A DNA stretch of 35,758 nt, taken from assembly GCA_937975765.1 (NCBI GenBank), contig CALJUR010000010.1, positions 1-35,758 on the forward strand. The letters are read 5' to 3'. The DNA is from an uncultured Myxococcales bacterium. GTDB lineage: Bacteria; Myxococcota_A; UBA9042; DTJE01. This document shows positions 16,948-24,921 of the stretch, piece after piece; position 1 is the first letter of the stretch; every line of letters begins with the position of its first letter. The position numbers and the translations under genes were made by a program. The notes below the pieces were generated by a model, which made no database searches, had not been told where the DNA came from, and was given only the letters and a program-made list of their open reading frames with translations.

Positions 16948-18129
16948 ATGACCGGCAACCTGAGCCTCGGCACGGTGCGCCCCGAGGATGTCGCGGCGGT
17001 CGTGAACGCCCTTCGGGCGGTCTACCGGCCCTGGCTGGAAGACGCAGCACTGCGGTTCCAGAAGGCCGTGCTGGAGAAAGGGTATCCCTTGAAGCCCGGG
17101 GCGGCCCCGGGAGAGCCGGTCGAGGACGGAACATGCGTCTTGTTCGCAGACGGCCTGCGCTTCGACGTGGGCATGCGGCTGTTGTCCGAACTCGAGGCCG
17201 AGGGCCTCAAGGTGTCGGTGGGGCGGTCGTGGGTTGCGCTGCCCTCGGTCACGTCGACGGCCAAGCCGGCGGTCTCGCCGCTGGGTGGCGCTCTGGATGG
17301 CAACGGCTGCACCGAGGACTTCGCGCCGAAGGTGAAGGGCCAGGACAAACTGCTGACGACGGACCGGTTCCGGAAGATGCTGGCAGATGCTGGCACGCGG
17401 TACCTGCCCGCGGGCGATGCCGGCGACGGCCAGGGACGTGCCTGGACCGAGCACGGGAAGATCGACAAGTTCGGACACGAGATGGGCTGGGAGCTAGCGA
17501 AGAGGGTTCCCGAGGAGGTGCGATCCCTCGCCGGCCGCGTGCGCGAACTGCTGGACGCCGGATGGCGCGGCGTCCGCGTCGTCACGGACCACGGCTGGCT
17601 TCTGCTGCCCGGGGGCCTGCCGAAGGTGGACCTGCCGGGGTGCCTGGCCGAGAGCCGCTGGGGGCGTTGCGCCTCGTTGAAGGCGAATGCCCACACGGAC
17701 CTGCCCGTGGTTCCGTGGTACTGGAACCCGGATGTCCGGGTGGCGATGGCGCCCGGGATCGCGCGGTTCGTCGCGGGCAGCGACTACGCCCATGGCGGGC
17801 TGTCGTTGCAGGAGTGCGTGGTTCCCGTGCTGGTGGTGACGTCGCCCGCCCAGAAGAAGGTCGCGGCCATCGTCGAGATGAAGTGGATCGGCCTGCGGTG
17901 CAAGGCTGTCGTGCAGCCGGCGGGGACGGGGCTGTCCATGGACCTGCGCACGAAGCCCGCCGATCCGGCGACGACCATCGCGGGCGGTGGGCGGCCGGTG
18001 GAGCAGGACGGCTTGTGCTCCCTTGTGGTCGAGGACGACGGCCTCGCAGGAACTGCCTGCGCGGTGGTACTGATCGGCGACGGCACGGTGATCGCCAAGG
18101 TCGCGACGACGGTGGGTGGTGAATCATGA
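16948..18129 (+). pseudogene. pglZ: PglZ C-terminal half (5' half deleted)
   Basis: This open frame of 393 residues from an ATG at 16948 corresponds to the second half of a BREX PglZ of roughly 800-900 residues. It keeps the alkaline-phosphatase-like core: CVLFADGLRFDVGMRLL (metal-binding Asp), SVTSTAKPAVSPL, the DHGWLLLPGGLPKVDLP stretch with Asp-His, SRWGRCASLK, and SDYAHGGLSLQECVVPVLVV (His), then the usual C-terminal beta domain. The first residues continue family text (VVNALRAVYRPWLEDAALRF) with no domain start, so the N-terminal half is lost. It is in a different frame from the brxC remnant. Translation of the fragment is possible, but its role without PglX and the N-domain is doubtful. 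It overlaps brxL by ATGA. Confidence 0.85.
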
Positions 18130-20177
18130 GCATCGAACTGGACACGATGGATCGGGTCGCCGCGAAGGCGTTCGAAGGCTTCGTCGTCCGGAAGGACCTT
18201 GTGCGGACGTTCAGCCGGCAGTACCCCGTGCCGACCTACGTGGTCGAGTTCCTGCTGGGCCGCTACTGCGCCAGCATCGACGAGAAGGAGATCACCGAGG
18301 GGCTGGAGATCGTCGGACGCCAACTCGCGAACCGGACCGTGCGGGCGGGCGAAGAGGAACTGTTCAAGGCGCGGGCCCGCGAGCAGGGCAGCGTGAAGAT
18401 CATTGACCTCGTGACGGCCCGGCTGGATGCGAAGACCGATTCCTACCTGGCTGAACTGCCCAGCCTGCGCCTGCGCGACGTGCGCATCCCGGCCGAGATC
18501 GTCAGCGAGCACCAGCGAATGCTGACCGGGGGGTTCTACGCCGAGGTCGAGCTGGCTTACGACGCGACCATCGCCCAGGAGAACGCGGGGCGCCCGTTCG
18601 GGGTGGACAGCCTGCGCGAGATCCAGCTTTCGAAGCGGGACATCCTGGACATCTTCTCCCGAGGCCGCGAGATGTTCACCACGGAGGAATGGAAGAACTT
18701 CCTCGTGCGCAGCATCGGCCTGGAGCCGGGCCAGATGGCGCAGCGGAACCGTGACCTGGTCCTGCTGCGCATGGTGCCGTTCGTGGAACGCAACTACAAC
18801 CTGGTCGAGCTCGGCCCACGGGGCACGGGCAAGAGCCACCTGTATCAGCAGGTCTCGCCGCACGCGCACCTGGTGTCGGGCGGGAAGACGACCGTGGCGC
18901 GCATGTTCGTGAACAACGCGAGCGGCCAGCGGGGCCTGGTCTGCCAATACGACGTGGTCTGCTTCGACGAGATTTCGGGCGTGTCCTTCGACCAGAAGGA
19001 CGGCGTCAACATCATGAAGGGCTACATGGAGTCGGGCGAGTTCAGCCGCGGCAAGGAGAGCATCCGCGCCGAGGGCAGCCTCGTCATGGTTGGCAACTTC
19101 GACGTGGACGTCGAGCACCAGCAGCGGGTCGGACATCTGTTCGGGCCGCTGCCGCCCGAGATGCGCAACGACACGGCGTTCATGGACCGCATCCATGCCT
19201 ACCTGCCCGGGTGGGATGTCCCGAAGATGGCGCGCACGTTGCTGACCGACCATTTCGGGATGGTGAGCGACTTCCTGGCCGAGGGGATGACGCAGCTTCG
19301 GCGCCAGAGCCGTTTGGCGGCCCTGCAAGGGCGCGTCGCGTTCGGCGGGGCGCTGAGCGGGCGCGACACGAACGCGGTCCAGAAGACCATCGGCGGCCTC
19401 CTTAAACTCCTGTTCCCGAATCCCGAGGTCCGGGTGCCGGACGAGGACCTTGAGTGGGCAACGCGCCTGGCCATGGAATGCCGGCGGCGCGTGAAAGAGC
19501 AGCAGAAGCGCATCGGCGCGGCCGAGTTCAGGGCGACGGCGTTCAGCTACCACTTCGGCGACGACGGTGTCGAGCAGTTCGTGGCGACGCCCGAGTTGCA
19601 GGCCGAGGGCACCATCGGCACGGACCCGCTGCCCCCGGGCCAGGTCTGGACGATCAGCCCCGGCGGCCAGGACGAGAATCCCGGCCTGTACCGGATCGAG
19701 GTGAACGAAGGACCGGGGTCGGGGGTGAAGATCCTGAACCGCCCGGCACCGCCGGCATTCGTCGAGAGCGTACGATTCGGCGAGCAGAACTTGTACGCCC
19801 GGGCACGGGAACTGGTCGGCGACCGCGAGCCGCGCGAGCACGACTTCTCGGTGCAACTGCGATCGTTCGACGCGTCGAGGAGCGGCAGGGGACTTGGCCT
19901 GGCTGTGCTGGTGTCGCTGTCCAGCGCCCTGCTGAAGAAGAGCGTGCGTGGCGGCCTGATCGTGGTCGGCGGCCTGAACCTCGGTGGCTCGGCTGATCCG
20001 GTCTACAACGCCGTCGGCATCGCCGAGATCGCGATCGAGAAGGGCGCGAGCGCGCTTCTGATGCCCGTGGCCTCGCGCCGGCAACTGATGGACCTGTCCG
20101 ACGACATGGCGACGAAGATCGACATCCAGTTCTACGCCGACGTGCGCGAGGCGCTGATGAAGGCGGTGGTGGAGTAG
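18126..20177 (+). CDS. brxL: BREX protein BrxL (Lon-like AAA+ protein)
   Basis: This encodes 683 residues coupled to pglZ by ATGA, and looks intact. The N-terminal 110 residues are the BrxL DNA-binding region (AFEGFVVRKDLVRTFSRQYP; VPTYVVEFLLGRYCAS). The AAA+ core has a P-loop in VELGPRGTGKSHLYQQVSP, a Walker B in YDVVCFDEISGV, and a sensor region in GSLVMVGNFDVDVEHQQR. The C-terminal 150 residues are Lon-like (GLGLAVLVSLSSALLKKSV; GLIVVGGLNLGGSADPV; IEKGASALLMPVASRRQL). BrxL forms ring hexamers on DNA and is needed for defence in many BREX type 1 systems. The order brxA-B-C-(X)-Z-L identifies type 1. Its integrity contrasts with the damaged genes before it. Confidence 0.95.
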   Translation: MSIELDTMDRVAAKAFEGFVVRKDLVRTFSRQYPVPTYVVEFLLGRYCASIDEKEITEGLEIVGRQLANRTVRAGEEELFKARAREQGSVKIIDLVTARLDAKTDSYLAELPSLRLRDVRIPAEIVSEHQRMLTGGFYAEVELAYDATIAQENAGRPFGVDSLREIQLSKRDILDIFSRGREMFTTEEWKNFLVRSIGLEPGQMAQRNRDLVLLRMVPFVERNYNLVELGPRGTGKSHLYQQVSPHAHLVSGGKTTVARMFVNNASGQRGLVCQYDVVCFDEISGVSFDQKDGVNIMKGYMESGEFSRGKESIRAEGSLVMVGNFDVDVEHQQRVGHLFGPLPPEMRNDTAFMDRIHAYLPGWDVPKMARTLLTDHFGMVSDFLAEGMTQLRRQSRLAALQGRVAFGGALSGRDTNAVQKTIGGLLKLLFPNPEVRVPDEDLEWATRLAMECRRRVKEQQKRIGAAEFRATAFSYHFGDDGVEQFVATPELQAEGTIGTDPLPPGQVWTISPGGQDENPGLYRIEVNEGPGSGVKILNRPAPPAFVESVRFGEQNLYARARELVGDREPREHDFSVQLRSFDASRSGRGLGLAVLVSLSSALLKKSVRGGLIVVGGLNLGGSADPVYNAVGIAEIAIEKGASALLMPVASRRQLMDLSDDMATKIDIQFYADVREALMKAVVE

Positions 20178-20215
20178 GGCGCGAAGCGACTAGTGTTTGC
20201 CGGAGGGAGGCTCCG

Positions 20216-20815
20216 ATGGCCCGGAAGACGTTCTTCAGTTTCCACTACCAGCCCGATGTCTCGCGGGCGTTTGTCGTCCGCAACGCCTGGGTCACCCAGG
20301 GACGAGAGGACGCTGGCTTCTTCGACTCCTCGGTGTTTGAAGCGAAGAAGCGGGAGAGCCCGGATGCGCTGAAGCGTTTCCTACGCGAGGGGATCGATGG
20401 AACTTCGGTTACCTGCGTCCTGTACGGGACACAGACCGCGTGGCGTCCATGGGTCCGGTACGAGTTGGTTCGAAGTTTCATCCATGGCAGCGGCATCTTC
20501 GCGATCGACATCCATGACATCCAGAACCTTCAGCGGCAGACCGAAGCTGCCGGTCCGAACCCGCTGGAATGCCTTGCGTTCAAGGTGGACGGCGACCGCC
20601 TCCGGTTCTACGAGAAGATGGACGACTCCGACAACGGCTGGCGGGAGTACACCGATGCTCCGGCTATGGCCCTCACGGACGTCGCCTACGATCTTGGCGG
20701 CAAGGCATGGCACACGTTCGGAACCGTGTTTCATTCATATTCATGGAACTCGGATGCCGGGTACACCAACATCGGGAACTGGATCGAGTTCGCAGCGAGG
20801 GGCGCTGGGAGGTAG
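20216..20815 (+). CDS. thsB: Thoeris ThsB, TIR-like domain protein (first copy)
   Basis: This encodes 199 residues with a strong GGAGGGAGG site. It starts with the ThsB-type TIR-like signature KTFFSFHYQPDVSRAFVVRN and AWVTQ; the TSVTCVLYGTQTAWRPWVRY strand-helix follows, with the probable catalytic Glu83 in RYEL and the SGIFAIDIHDIQN strand. The C-terminal 70 residues are compact and soluble. ThsB senses phage and makes a cyclic ADP-ribose signal from NAD+ that activates ThsA. It sits 38 nt after brxL and 6 nt before thsA, so it begins the Thoeris operon. A second ThsB follows thsA at 22313; two copies are common in Thoeris and are thought to widen the range of phages sensed. Confidence 0.9.
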   Translation: MARKTFFSFHYQPDVSRAFVVRNAWVTQGREDAGFFDSSVFEAKKRESPDALKRFLREGIDGTSVTCVLYGTQTAWRPWVRYELVRSFIHGSGIFAIDIHDIQNLQRQTEAAGPNPLECLAFKVDGDRLRFYEKMDDSDNGWREYTDAPAMALTDVAYDLGGKAWHTFGTVFHSYSWNSDAGYTNIGNWIEFAARGAGR

Positions 20816-20821
20816 CCTGCC

Positions 20822-22279
20822 ATGGCCGCGGTTGCGCAGAAGGCATTCGTGACGGCGTTCGTTGAAGCGCTGTCCCGGCGTTCGGCGGCGGTCTTTGTAG
20901 GCGCCGGCATGTCGCGCGCGGCAGGGTACGTGGACTGGAAAGGGCTCCTGCGGTCCGTTGCGGCCGATCTGGGCTTGTCGGTCGACAAGGAGACCGATCT
21001 CATCGAACTTGCGCAGTTCCACGAGAACGAGCTCGGCGGGCGCGACAGGCTGAACGCAGCGATCATCGATGAACTCGTCAGGAATGCTGCTCCGACGGAG
21101 GCCCACGAGATCCTCGCCGCCCTTCCCATCGATGTCGTCTGGACGACCAACTACGACGGCCTGATCGAGAGGGCTTTCGAGGCCGCCGGCAAGGTCGCGG
21201 ACGTCAAGCGGGCACCGCCCGATCTGTCGAACACGGTGAAGGACCGTGACGTGGTCGTCTACAAGATGCACGGCGATGTGACCCAGCCACACGAGGCCGT
21301 GCTGACGAAGGATGACTACGAGCGGTTCGCGGACAAGGACAAACGCGCGCTGTTTGCCGAGGCCCTGCAGGGCGATCTGGTGAGCCGTACGTTCGTGTTC
21401 CTCGGGTACAGCTTCTCGGACCCGGATGTCGCCTACATCCTGGCACGGATCCGTTCCCTGCTCGGGAAGAACCGGCGAACGCACTACTACGTGACCCGGC
21501 GGCCACAGGAGGGTGACTTTGCGGACAAGACAGAGTTTGCGTACAACGAAGCGCGGTTCAAGCACCGCGTCAACGACCTCAAGCGATACGGTATCCAGAC
21601 GGTGCCGATCGACGACCACGCCCATGTCACGCTCCTGCTGCGGGAGATCCGTCGCCAGCAGCGCATGAGAACCGTGTTCTTCTCTGGGGCGGCGCACGAG
21701 GACACCGACCGGCCCTTGTCAGAACTCCATGAACTTTCACGGCATCTTGGGGCGCAGTTGATCGCCGACGGCTATCGAGTCGTGTCGGGGTTCGGGTTCG
21801 GCATGGGCGATAGCTTCGCCCTCGGCGCGATCGGGGCACTGGCTGGCGAATCCGGTCCGGCCGCGTGGGACCGCCTGACGCTTCGACCGTTCCCCAAGGT
21901 GATCCCGGCGGGGATAGACGAGAAGGTCTTTCAGACCGACTACCGTCGAGCCATGATCAGGGGGGCTGGCGCGGGTATCTTCGTGGCGGGCGTCAAGCGC
22001 GACCCCTCGGGAGGTGGAACCATCGACAGCCCAGGCGTCCTCGAAGAGTTCGATCTGCTGACGGCCCAGGGGGGATACCCGATCCCGGTGGGCGCGACCG
22101 GCGGGACGACCCGCAAGCTATGGGAGCGGGTCCGGGCGGATCCGGTCACCTTCTTCGGTCCGGTTGACGTCGCGGCTGAGCTCGATCGGCTGGGTGATGC
22201 CGGCAGTTCCTCGGACGTTCTTCTGGCCACGGTAGCCCGGATTCTCACGAAGTTGAGGGAGCCGAGGGTGCCGGCGTAA
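20822..22279 (+). CDS. thsA: Thoeris ThsA, SIR2-SLOG NADase effector
   Basis: This encodes 485 residues. Residues 1-280 are a SIR2 domain: AAVFVGAGMSRAAGYVDWK (nucleotide-binding loop), VVWTTNYDGLIE with Asn110, YKMHGDVTQP with catalytic His150, and FVFLGYSFSDPDVAYIL. Residues 284-475 are a SLOG domain (TVFFSGAAHE; YRVVSGFGFGMGDSFALG; GAGAGIFVAGVKRD; GVLEEFDLL), the sensor for ThsB-made cyclic ADP-ribose. Binding of the signal at SLOG activates the SIR2 part, which destroys NAD+ and kills the infected cell. This is the type I layout. It is flanked by two thsB genes on the same strand, with GGAGGT 7 nt before the start. All key residues are present. Confidence 0.94.
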   Translation: MAAVAQKAFVTAFVEALSRRSAAVFVGAGMSRAAGYVDWKGLLRSVAADLGLSVDKETDLIELAQFHENELGGRDRLNAAIIDELVRNAAPTEAHEILAALPIDVVWTTNYDGLIERAFEAAGKVADVKRAPPDLSNTVKDRDVVVYKMHGDVTQPHEAVLTKDDYERFADKDKRALFAEALQGDLVSRTFVFLGYSFSDPDVAYILARIRSLLGKNRRTHYYVTRRPQEGDFADKTEFAYNEARFKHRVNDLKRYGIQTVPIDDHAHVTLLLREIRRQQRMRTVFFSGAAHEDTDRPLSELHELSRHLGAQLIADGYRVVSGFGFGMGDSFALGAIGALAGESGPAAWDRLTLRPFPKVIPAGIDEKVFQTDYRRAMIRGAGAGIFVAGVKRDPSGGGTIDSPGVLEEFDLLTAQGGYPIPVGATGGTTRKLWERVRADPVTFFGPVDVAAELDRLGDAGSSSDVLLATVARILTKLREPRVPA

Positions 22280-22312
22280 CGGCCGTGGCCGTGTCCAAGG
22301 GTGATGGGGACC

Positions 22313-22960
22313 ATGCGACACGCATTCTTCAGTTTCGACTACCGCGACGTCTGGACGACGAACGTCGTGCGCAACAGCTGGGTGACCCAGGACCCACAGG
22401 CGGCCGGCTTCCTGGACAAGTCGCTGTGGGAGGAATCCAAGCAGAAGAGCGACGCTGCGATCAAGAAGCTGATCGATGGGGGGCTTCAAGGAACGTCGGT
22501 CACGGTGGTCCTGATCGGGCCAAGGACAGCAAGTCGCAAATACGTGCGGTACGAGATGGAGCGAAGCCTGGCGCGGGGAAACGGGTTTGTAGCCGTTCAC
22601 GTGGGGGGCATCAAGGACGCTTGTGGAAGGACGCGGAGGCGGGGTGCGAATCCCCTGCACTCGTTCTTCGAAGTGCGGGATGGGACGCGCGTCCGGTTGT
22701 CCGACATTTATCCGACATACGACTGGATTGCCGACGAGGGGTTCAAGAACCTGGGGCGATGGGTCGATGAGGCGGCGGTGAAGGCGGGACGCCCCGAGTC
22801 CAAGCCGTCCTCTGGCGGTCGCAGTGACGGCTGGCTGCTGCCATTCCTGGGAGTGGTAGCCGGGATCGTGGGTGGCGTCATTGTCGTCGCGGGCCTCGTG
22901 TGGCTTGGGGGCGAGGTTGTGACCCGCATTCGGGCATCGCGATCCTCTGGTGCTTTGTGA
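22313..22960 (+). CDS. thsB: Thoeris ThsB, TIR-like domain with C-terminal membrane helix (second copy)
   Basis: From the ATG at 22313 this gives 215 residues; in-frame starts at 22301 (GTG) and 22304 (ATG) are possible, and none has a clearly better site. The TIR-like domain (1-150) parallels the first copy: HAFFSFDYRDVWTTNVVRN, SWVTQ, TSVTVVLIGPRTASRKYVRY, and Glu81 in RYEM. A linker rich in Ser, Gly and Lys (160-172) precedes a hydrophobic helix at about 175-199 (LLPFLGVVAGIVGGVIVVAG) and a short basic tail with Arg205, Arg207 and Arg210. By the positive-inside rule the tail should be cytosolic, which would leave topology ambiguous for a single span. The helix suggests membrane anchoring, perhaps to sense infection at the envelope. 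Confidence 0.88.
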   Translation: MRHAFFSFDYRDVWTTNVVRNSWVTQDPQAAGFLDKSLWEESKQKSDAAIKKLIDGGLQGTSVTVVLIGPRTASRKYVRYEMERSLARGNGFVAVHVGGIKDACGRTRRRGANPLHSFFEVRDGTRVRLSDIYPTYDWIADEGFKNLGRWVDEAAVKAGRPESKPSSGGRSDGWLLPFLGVVAGIVGGVIVVAGLVWLGGEVVTRIRASRSSGAL

Positions 22961-23063
22961 CGGGGGGCCACGCTCCGTTGCGCCGTGCGTCCCCGCTTGG
23001 CGCAGTCCGGTGTTGCCTGGGCCTCCCGTCGTACCTACTTTCTGGCGAGCGCGAGGGGACGAC

Positions 23064-23837
23064 ATGCCGCCCGACCGAACCGGAAGACCTGCGAGGCGAG
23101 CGCCGAAAGCCCGTGGGACTGGGGGGGCGGGGCGGCCAATCGTTTCTGCGAAGCGGAGGACCGGTCAGCCCGGCCTGGACCTGCTGATCATCGAGTGCGA
23201 TGCGGCGAAACTCGAAGCGGACGGCCTGGCGGTTGCCGACGCGACGGCGCTCGGGCTTCACCTGGCCGGCTGCGCGTCGCGGAAGCCGCTGCGAATCGAG
23301 ACAGTCAGGGCCGGGGACCTTGCCGATCTTGTCGCTCAACTGGGCAGGGTCAAGGAGACGTTCGGCACGGCGCGCTCCGTGCTGCTCATCGGCCACTCGA
23401 ATGCCACAGGGATCAGGCTGGCATCCGACCGTGGTGCCGCGTGGTCCGTTGCGGCGCGGTACATCGAGCCATTCCGGCCGACCCACGTGGCGATCCTCGC
23501 GTGCTTGGCAGGCGGGCGGGAGGCCGTGTCGGCACTGGCGACCGAGCTGCCGACGGTTCGGGAAGTTGTCGCATCACCGGCCAAGGCAACGACCCCTGCC
23601 GTCGTCTACCTGGCGGGATGGCTTTTGATGAAGGCGTGCAGGACCGCGATTCCGCCCGACGTGAAGATCACAGCGCAGGCCGCGCTGGCGGTCCTTGGCC
23701 GGAATGTGGTGTTTCACTGGACCCGCCGCGAACTCAAGGAGACGACCTTCGAGAGCATTCTTGGCGGGCAACTTCTGGCAGCGGGGGCACGCGTGCTCGT
23801 GGACGTGCTGAGGCAGGGCGCCGTGCCGCGCCGATAG
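23064..23837 (+). CDS. Probable caspase/CHAT-like cysteine protease beside Thoeris
   Basis: This encodes 257 residues from the ATG at 23064, with GAGGGG about 6 nt upstream, 103 nt after the second thsB and on the same strand. Residues 1-38 are basic and low in complexity. The rest has the strand-and-motif order of the caspase/CHAT clan: a first strand (LDLLIIECDA), SVLLIGHSNATGIRLA with candidate catalytic His111, then THVAILACLAGGREAVSALA with candidate Cys147, then VVASPAKATTPAVVYLAGWL. The His-then-Cys spacing of 36 residues is typical. Recently described type IV Thoeris uses a TIR signal to activate a caspase-like protease, so a role as a second Thoeris effector is attractive, though unproven. 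It could instead be an unrelated defence gene. Confidence 0.72.
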   Translation: MPPDRTGRPARRAPKARGTGGAGRPIVSAKRRTGQPGLDLLIIECDAAKLEADGLAVADATALGLHLAGCASRKPLRIETVRAGDLADLVAQLGRVKETFGTARSVLLIGHSNATGIRLASDRGAAWSVAARYIEPFRPTHVAILACLAGGREAVSALATELPTVREVVASPAKATTPAVVYLAGWLLMKACRTAIPPDVKITAQAALAVLGRNVVFHWTRRELKETTFESILGGQLLAAGARVLVDVLRQGAVPRR

Positions 23838-23845
23838 ACAACAGT

Positions 23846-23991
23846 TCAATCCCGAGGGATCCACATGGCGAGACGGGCTGCGAATTGTTCGAGTAGGTCA
23901 TTCAGGCGGGTGATCTGGCGAACCAATTCAGGCAGCGTGCTCTCGTAGAACCGCTGCCCTATGCGGGTCTGGAAGAACTGGATATCGGGCA
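23846..23991 (-). pseudogene. Small element gene disrupted by a one-base frameshift
   Basis: From ATG at 23991 the frame reads MPDIQFFQTRIGQRFYE and then hits an early stop. If one base were added at GAGGC (about 23941), the text would continue as EGTLPELVRQITRLNDLLEQ and end at the TGA at 23846-23848, giving about 48 residues. I recall small proteins of this style (FFQTR-GQRFYE-T-P-LVR-LRLN) as short genes on phages and plasmids; function is unknown. It lies at the left end of the phage-like element and is the last of the minus-strand cluster. The indel may be real decay or a sequencing error in a G-rich stretch. Confidence 0.5.
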
Positions 23992-24010
23992 TCGTGACCC
24001 CCCGCCCCGG

Positions 24011-24044
24011 GGCGTCCGGGCGGGTGGGAGTCCCGCCCGACGCC
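24011..24044. other. Strong GC hairpin between minus-strand genes
   Basis: GGCGTCCGGGCGGG (24011-24024) can pair with CCCGCCCGACGCC (24032-24044) across a 7-nt loop with one bulged base. It sits 10 nt downstream of the stop of the gene at 24055-24639 and before the small gene at 23991. There is no T tract, so it may act as an attenuator or RNA-stabilising stem rather than an intrinsic terminator. Confidence 0.4.
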
Positions 24045-24054
24045 CGCGGTGGCC

Positions 24055-24639
24055 TCAGAACCCCTCGGCCTCGATCGCGTCGGCGGCGGCGGTCGCGTCG
24101 GCGCCCTCCTGGTCGCGCAGGTAGGCGACCATCGCGTCGCGGATGAAGGCCATCCGGCTCTTGAACCCGAGCGCCTTCCAGGCGGCGTCGAGCTTCGCGA
24201 CCACGGTGCGCTCCATCCCGAGGGGCAGGACCTGCGTGGCGGTCTTATCGCGGGGGGCGCGCTTCTCGACCGCCCCGATAGTGATCTTCCCCTTGGTCGC
24301 CTCGCTGATCTTCCAGAGGAGGTAGCGGCGGTCGGTGGACCCGGTCTCGCGCCCGATCACCCGGAGATACTCGGCGCGCAGGTCCTCGACGCTCATGTCG
24401 CGCTTCCGCTTCGGGGCGGGCGCGGCCTCGGGGGTCTCCTCGATCGGCGCGGCATCCTCGAACGGAACGTCGGCGCCCGCGGGGGTGTCGTCGCTGGCCG
24501 GGGCGTCGGCCTCGGTGCCCGCCGCGTCGTCCGCGACCGCCTCGGGGATCGGGGCCGCCTTCGCGACCCGCTTGCTCTTCGTCGCGGCCTTGCCCTGGAT
24601 CGCCTTGCCCTTGCCCTTCGGTACGTGCTTCGTGCTCAT
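24055..24639 (-). CDS. Basic linker plus ribbon-helix-helix-like protein of the phage-like element
   Basis: This encodes 194 residues from the ATG at 24639, with GGAGG upstream; a longer frame to 24786 has no ribosome-binding site and reads like shadow text. Residues 1-30 are Lys-rich and 30-85 acidic, Ala/Pro-rich and probably disordered. Residues 88-130 (SVEDLRAEYLRVIGRETGST; RRYLLWKISEATKGK) recall the short helical repeat of DUF2924 proteins. Residues 145-180 (VLPLGMERTVVAKLDAAWKA; SRMAFIRDAMVAYLRDQ) look like a ribbon-helix-helix fold. A DNA-binding or histone-like role is plausible. It is third in a minus-strand cluster with 24922 and 24701. Confidence 0.75.
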   Translation of the reverse strand: MSTKHVPKGKGKAIQGKAATKSKRVAKAAPIPEAVADDAAGTEADAPASDDTPAGADVPFEDAAPIEETPEAAPAPKRKRDMSVEDLRAEYLRVIGRETGSTDRRYLLWKISEATKGKITIGAVEKRAPRDKTATQVLPLGMERTVVAKLDAAWKALGFKSRMAFIRDAMVAYLRDQEGADATAAADAIEAEGF

Positions 24640-24700
24640 GTGATCCTCCATCCATGCGGTGCGTTCCCGCGGGGACCATCCCCGGGGTCGTGCGACCGCG

Positions 24701-24910
24701 TCATCCCTTGCTCTTGGCGCGTACGCACTCGGGGTTGCAGTGCTCGTAGACCGAGCCGTCCGCGAGGCGGACGTCGAGCCAGTCACCGACGAGCCCGGCG
24801 TCGGCGAACGAGCGGGGCGCCGGGTGGCTCCCGATCACCTCGCAGGCGTACCAGCGGGTTCGTCGCGATCCCTTGTGGTTCCAGACCTGGACCTCATGCG
24901 TGGCGTGCAT
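24701..24910 (-). CDS. Small unknown protein of the phage-like element
   Basis: This encodes 69 residues from the ATG at 24910, only 11 nt after the stop of the upstream gene. The text is folded-looking rather than shadow-like: HEVQVWNHKGSRRTRWYACE, VIGSHPAPRSFADAGLVGDW, then YEHCNPECVRAKSKG. The CNPEC pair and an upstream Cys may bind a metal. I do not recognise the family. The ribosome-binding site is weak (GGGGG), consistent with coupling to the gene before it. Confidence 0.6.
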   Translation of the reverse strand: MHATHEVQVWNHKGSRRTRWYACEVIGSHPAPRSFADAGLVGDWLDVRLADGSVYEHCNPECVRAKSKG

Positions 24911-24921
24911 CGGAACCCCCG

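Noticed and set aside
16957..18122. Continuation of the shifted brxC frame past 16957 as part of BrxC
   Set aside because: The text turns into Arg/Gly-rich shadow, while PglZ text is clear in the neighbouring frame.
17784..20084. Minus-strand open frame of 766 codons opposite brxL and the end of pglZ
   Set aside because: Antisense shadow; the + strand encodes well-conserved BrxL.
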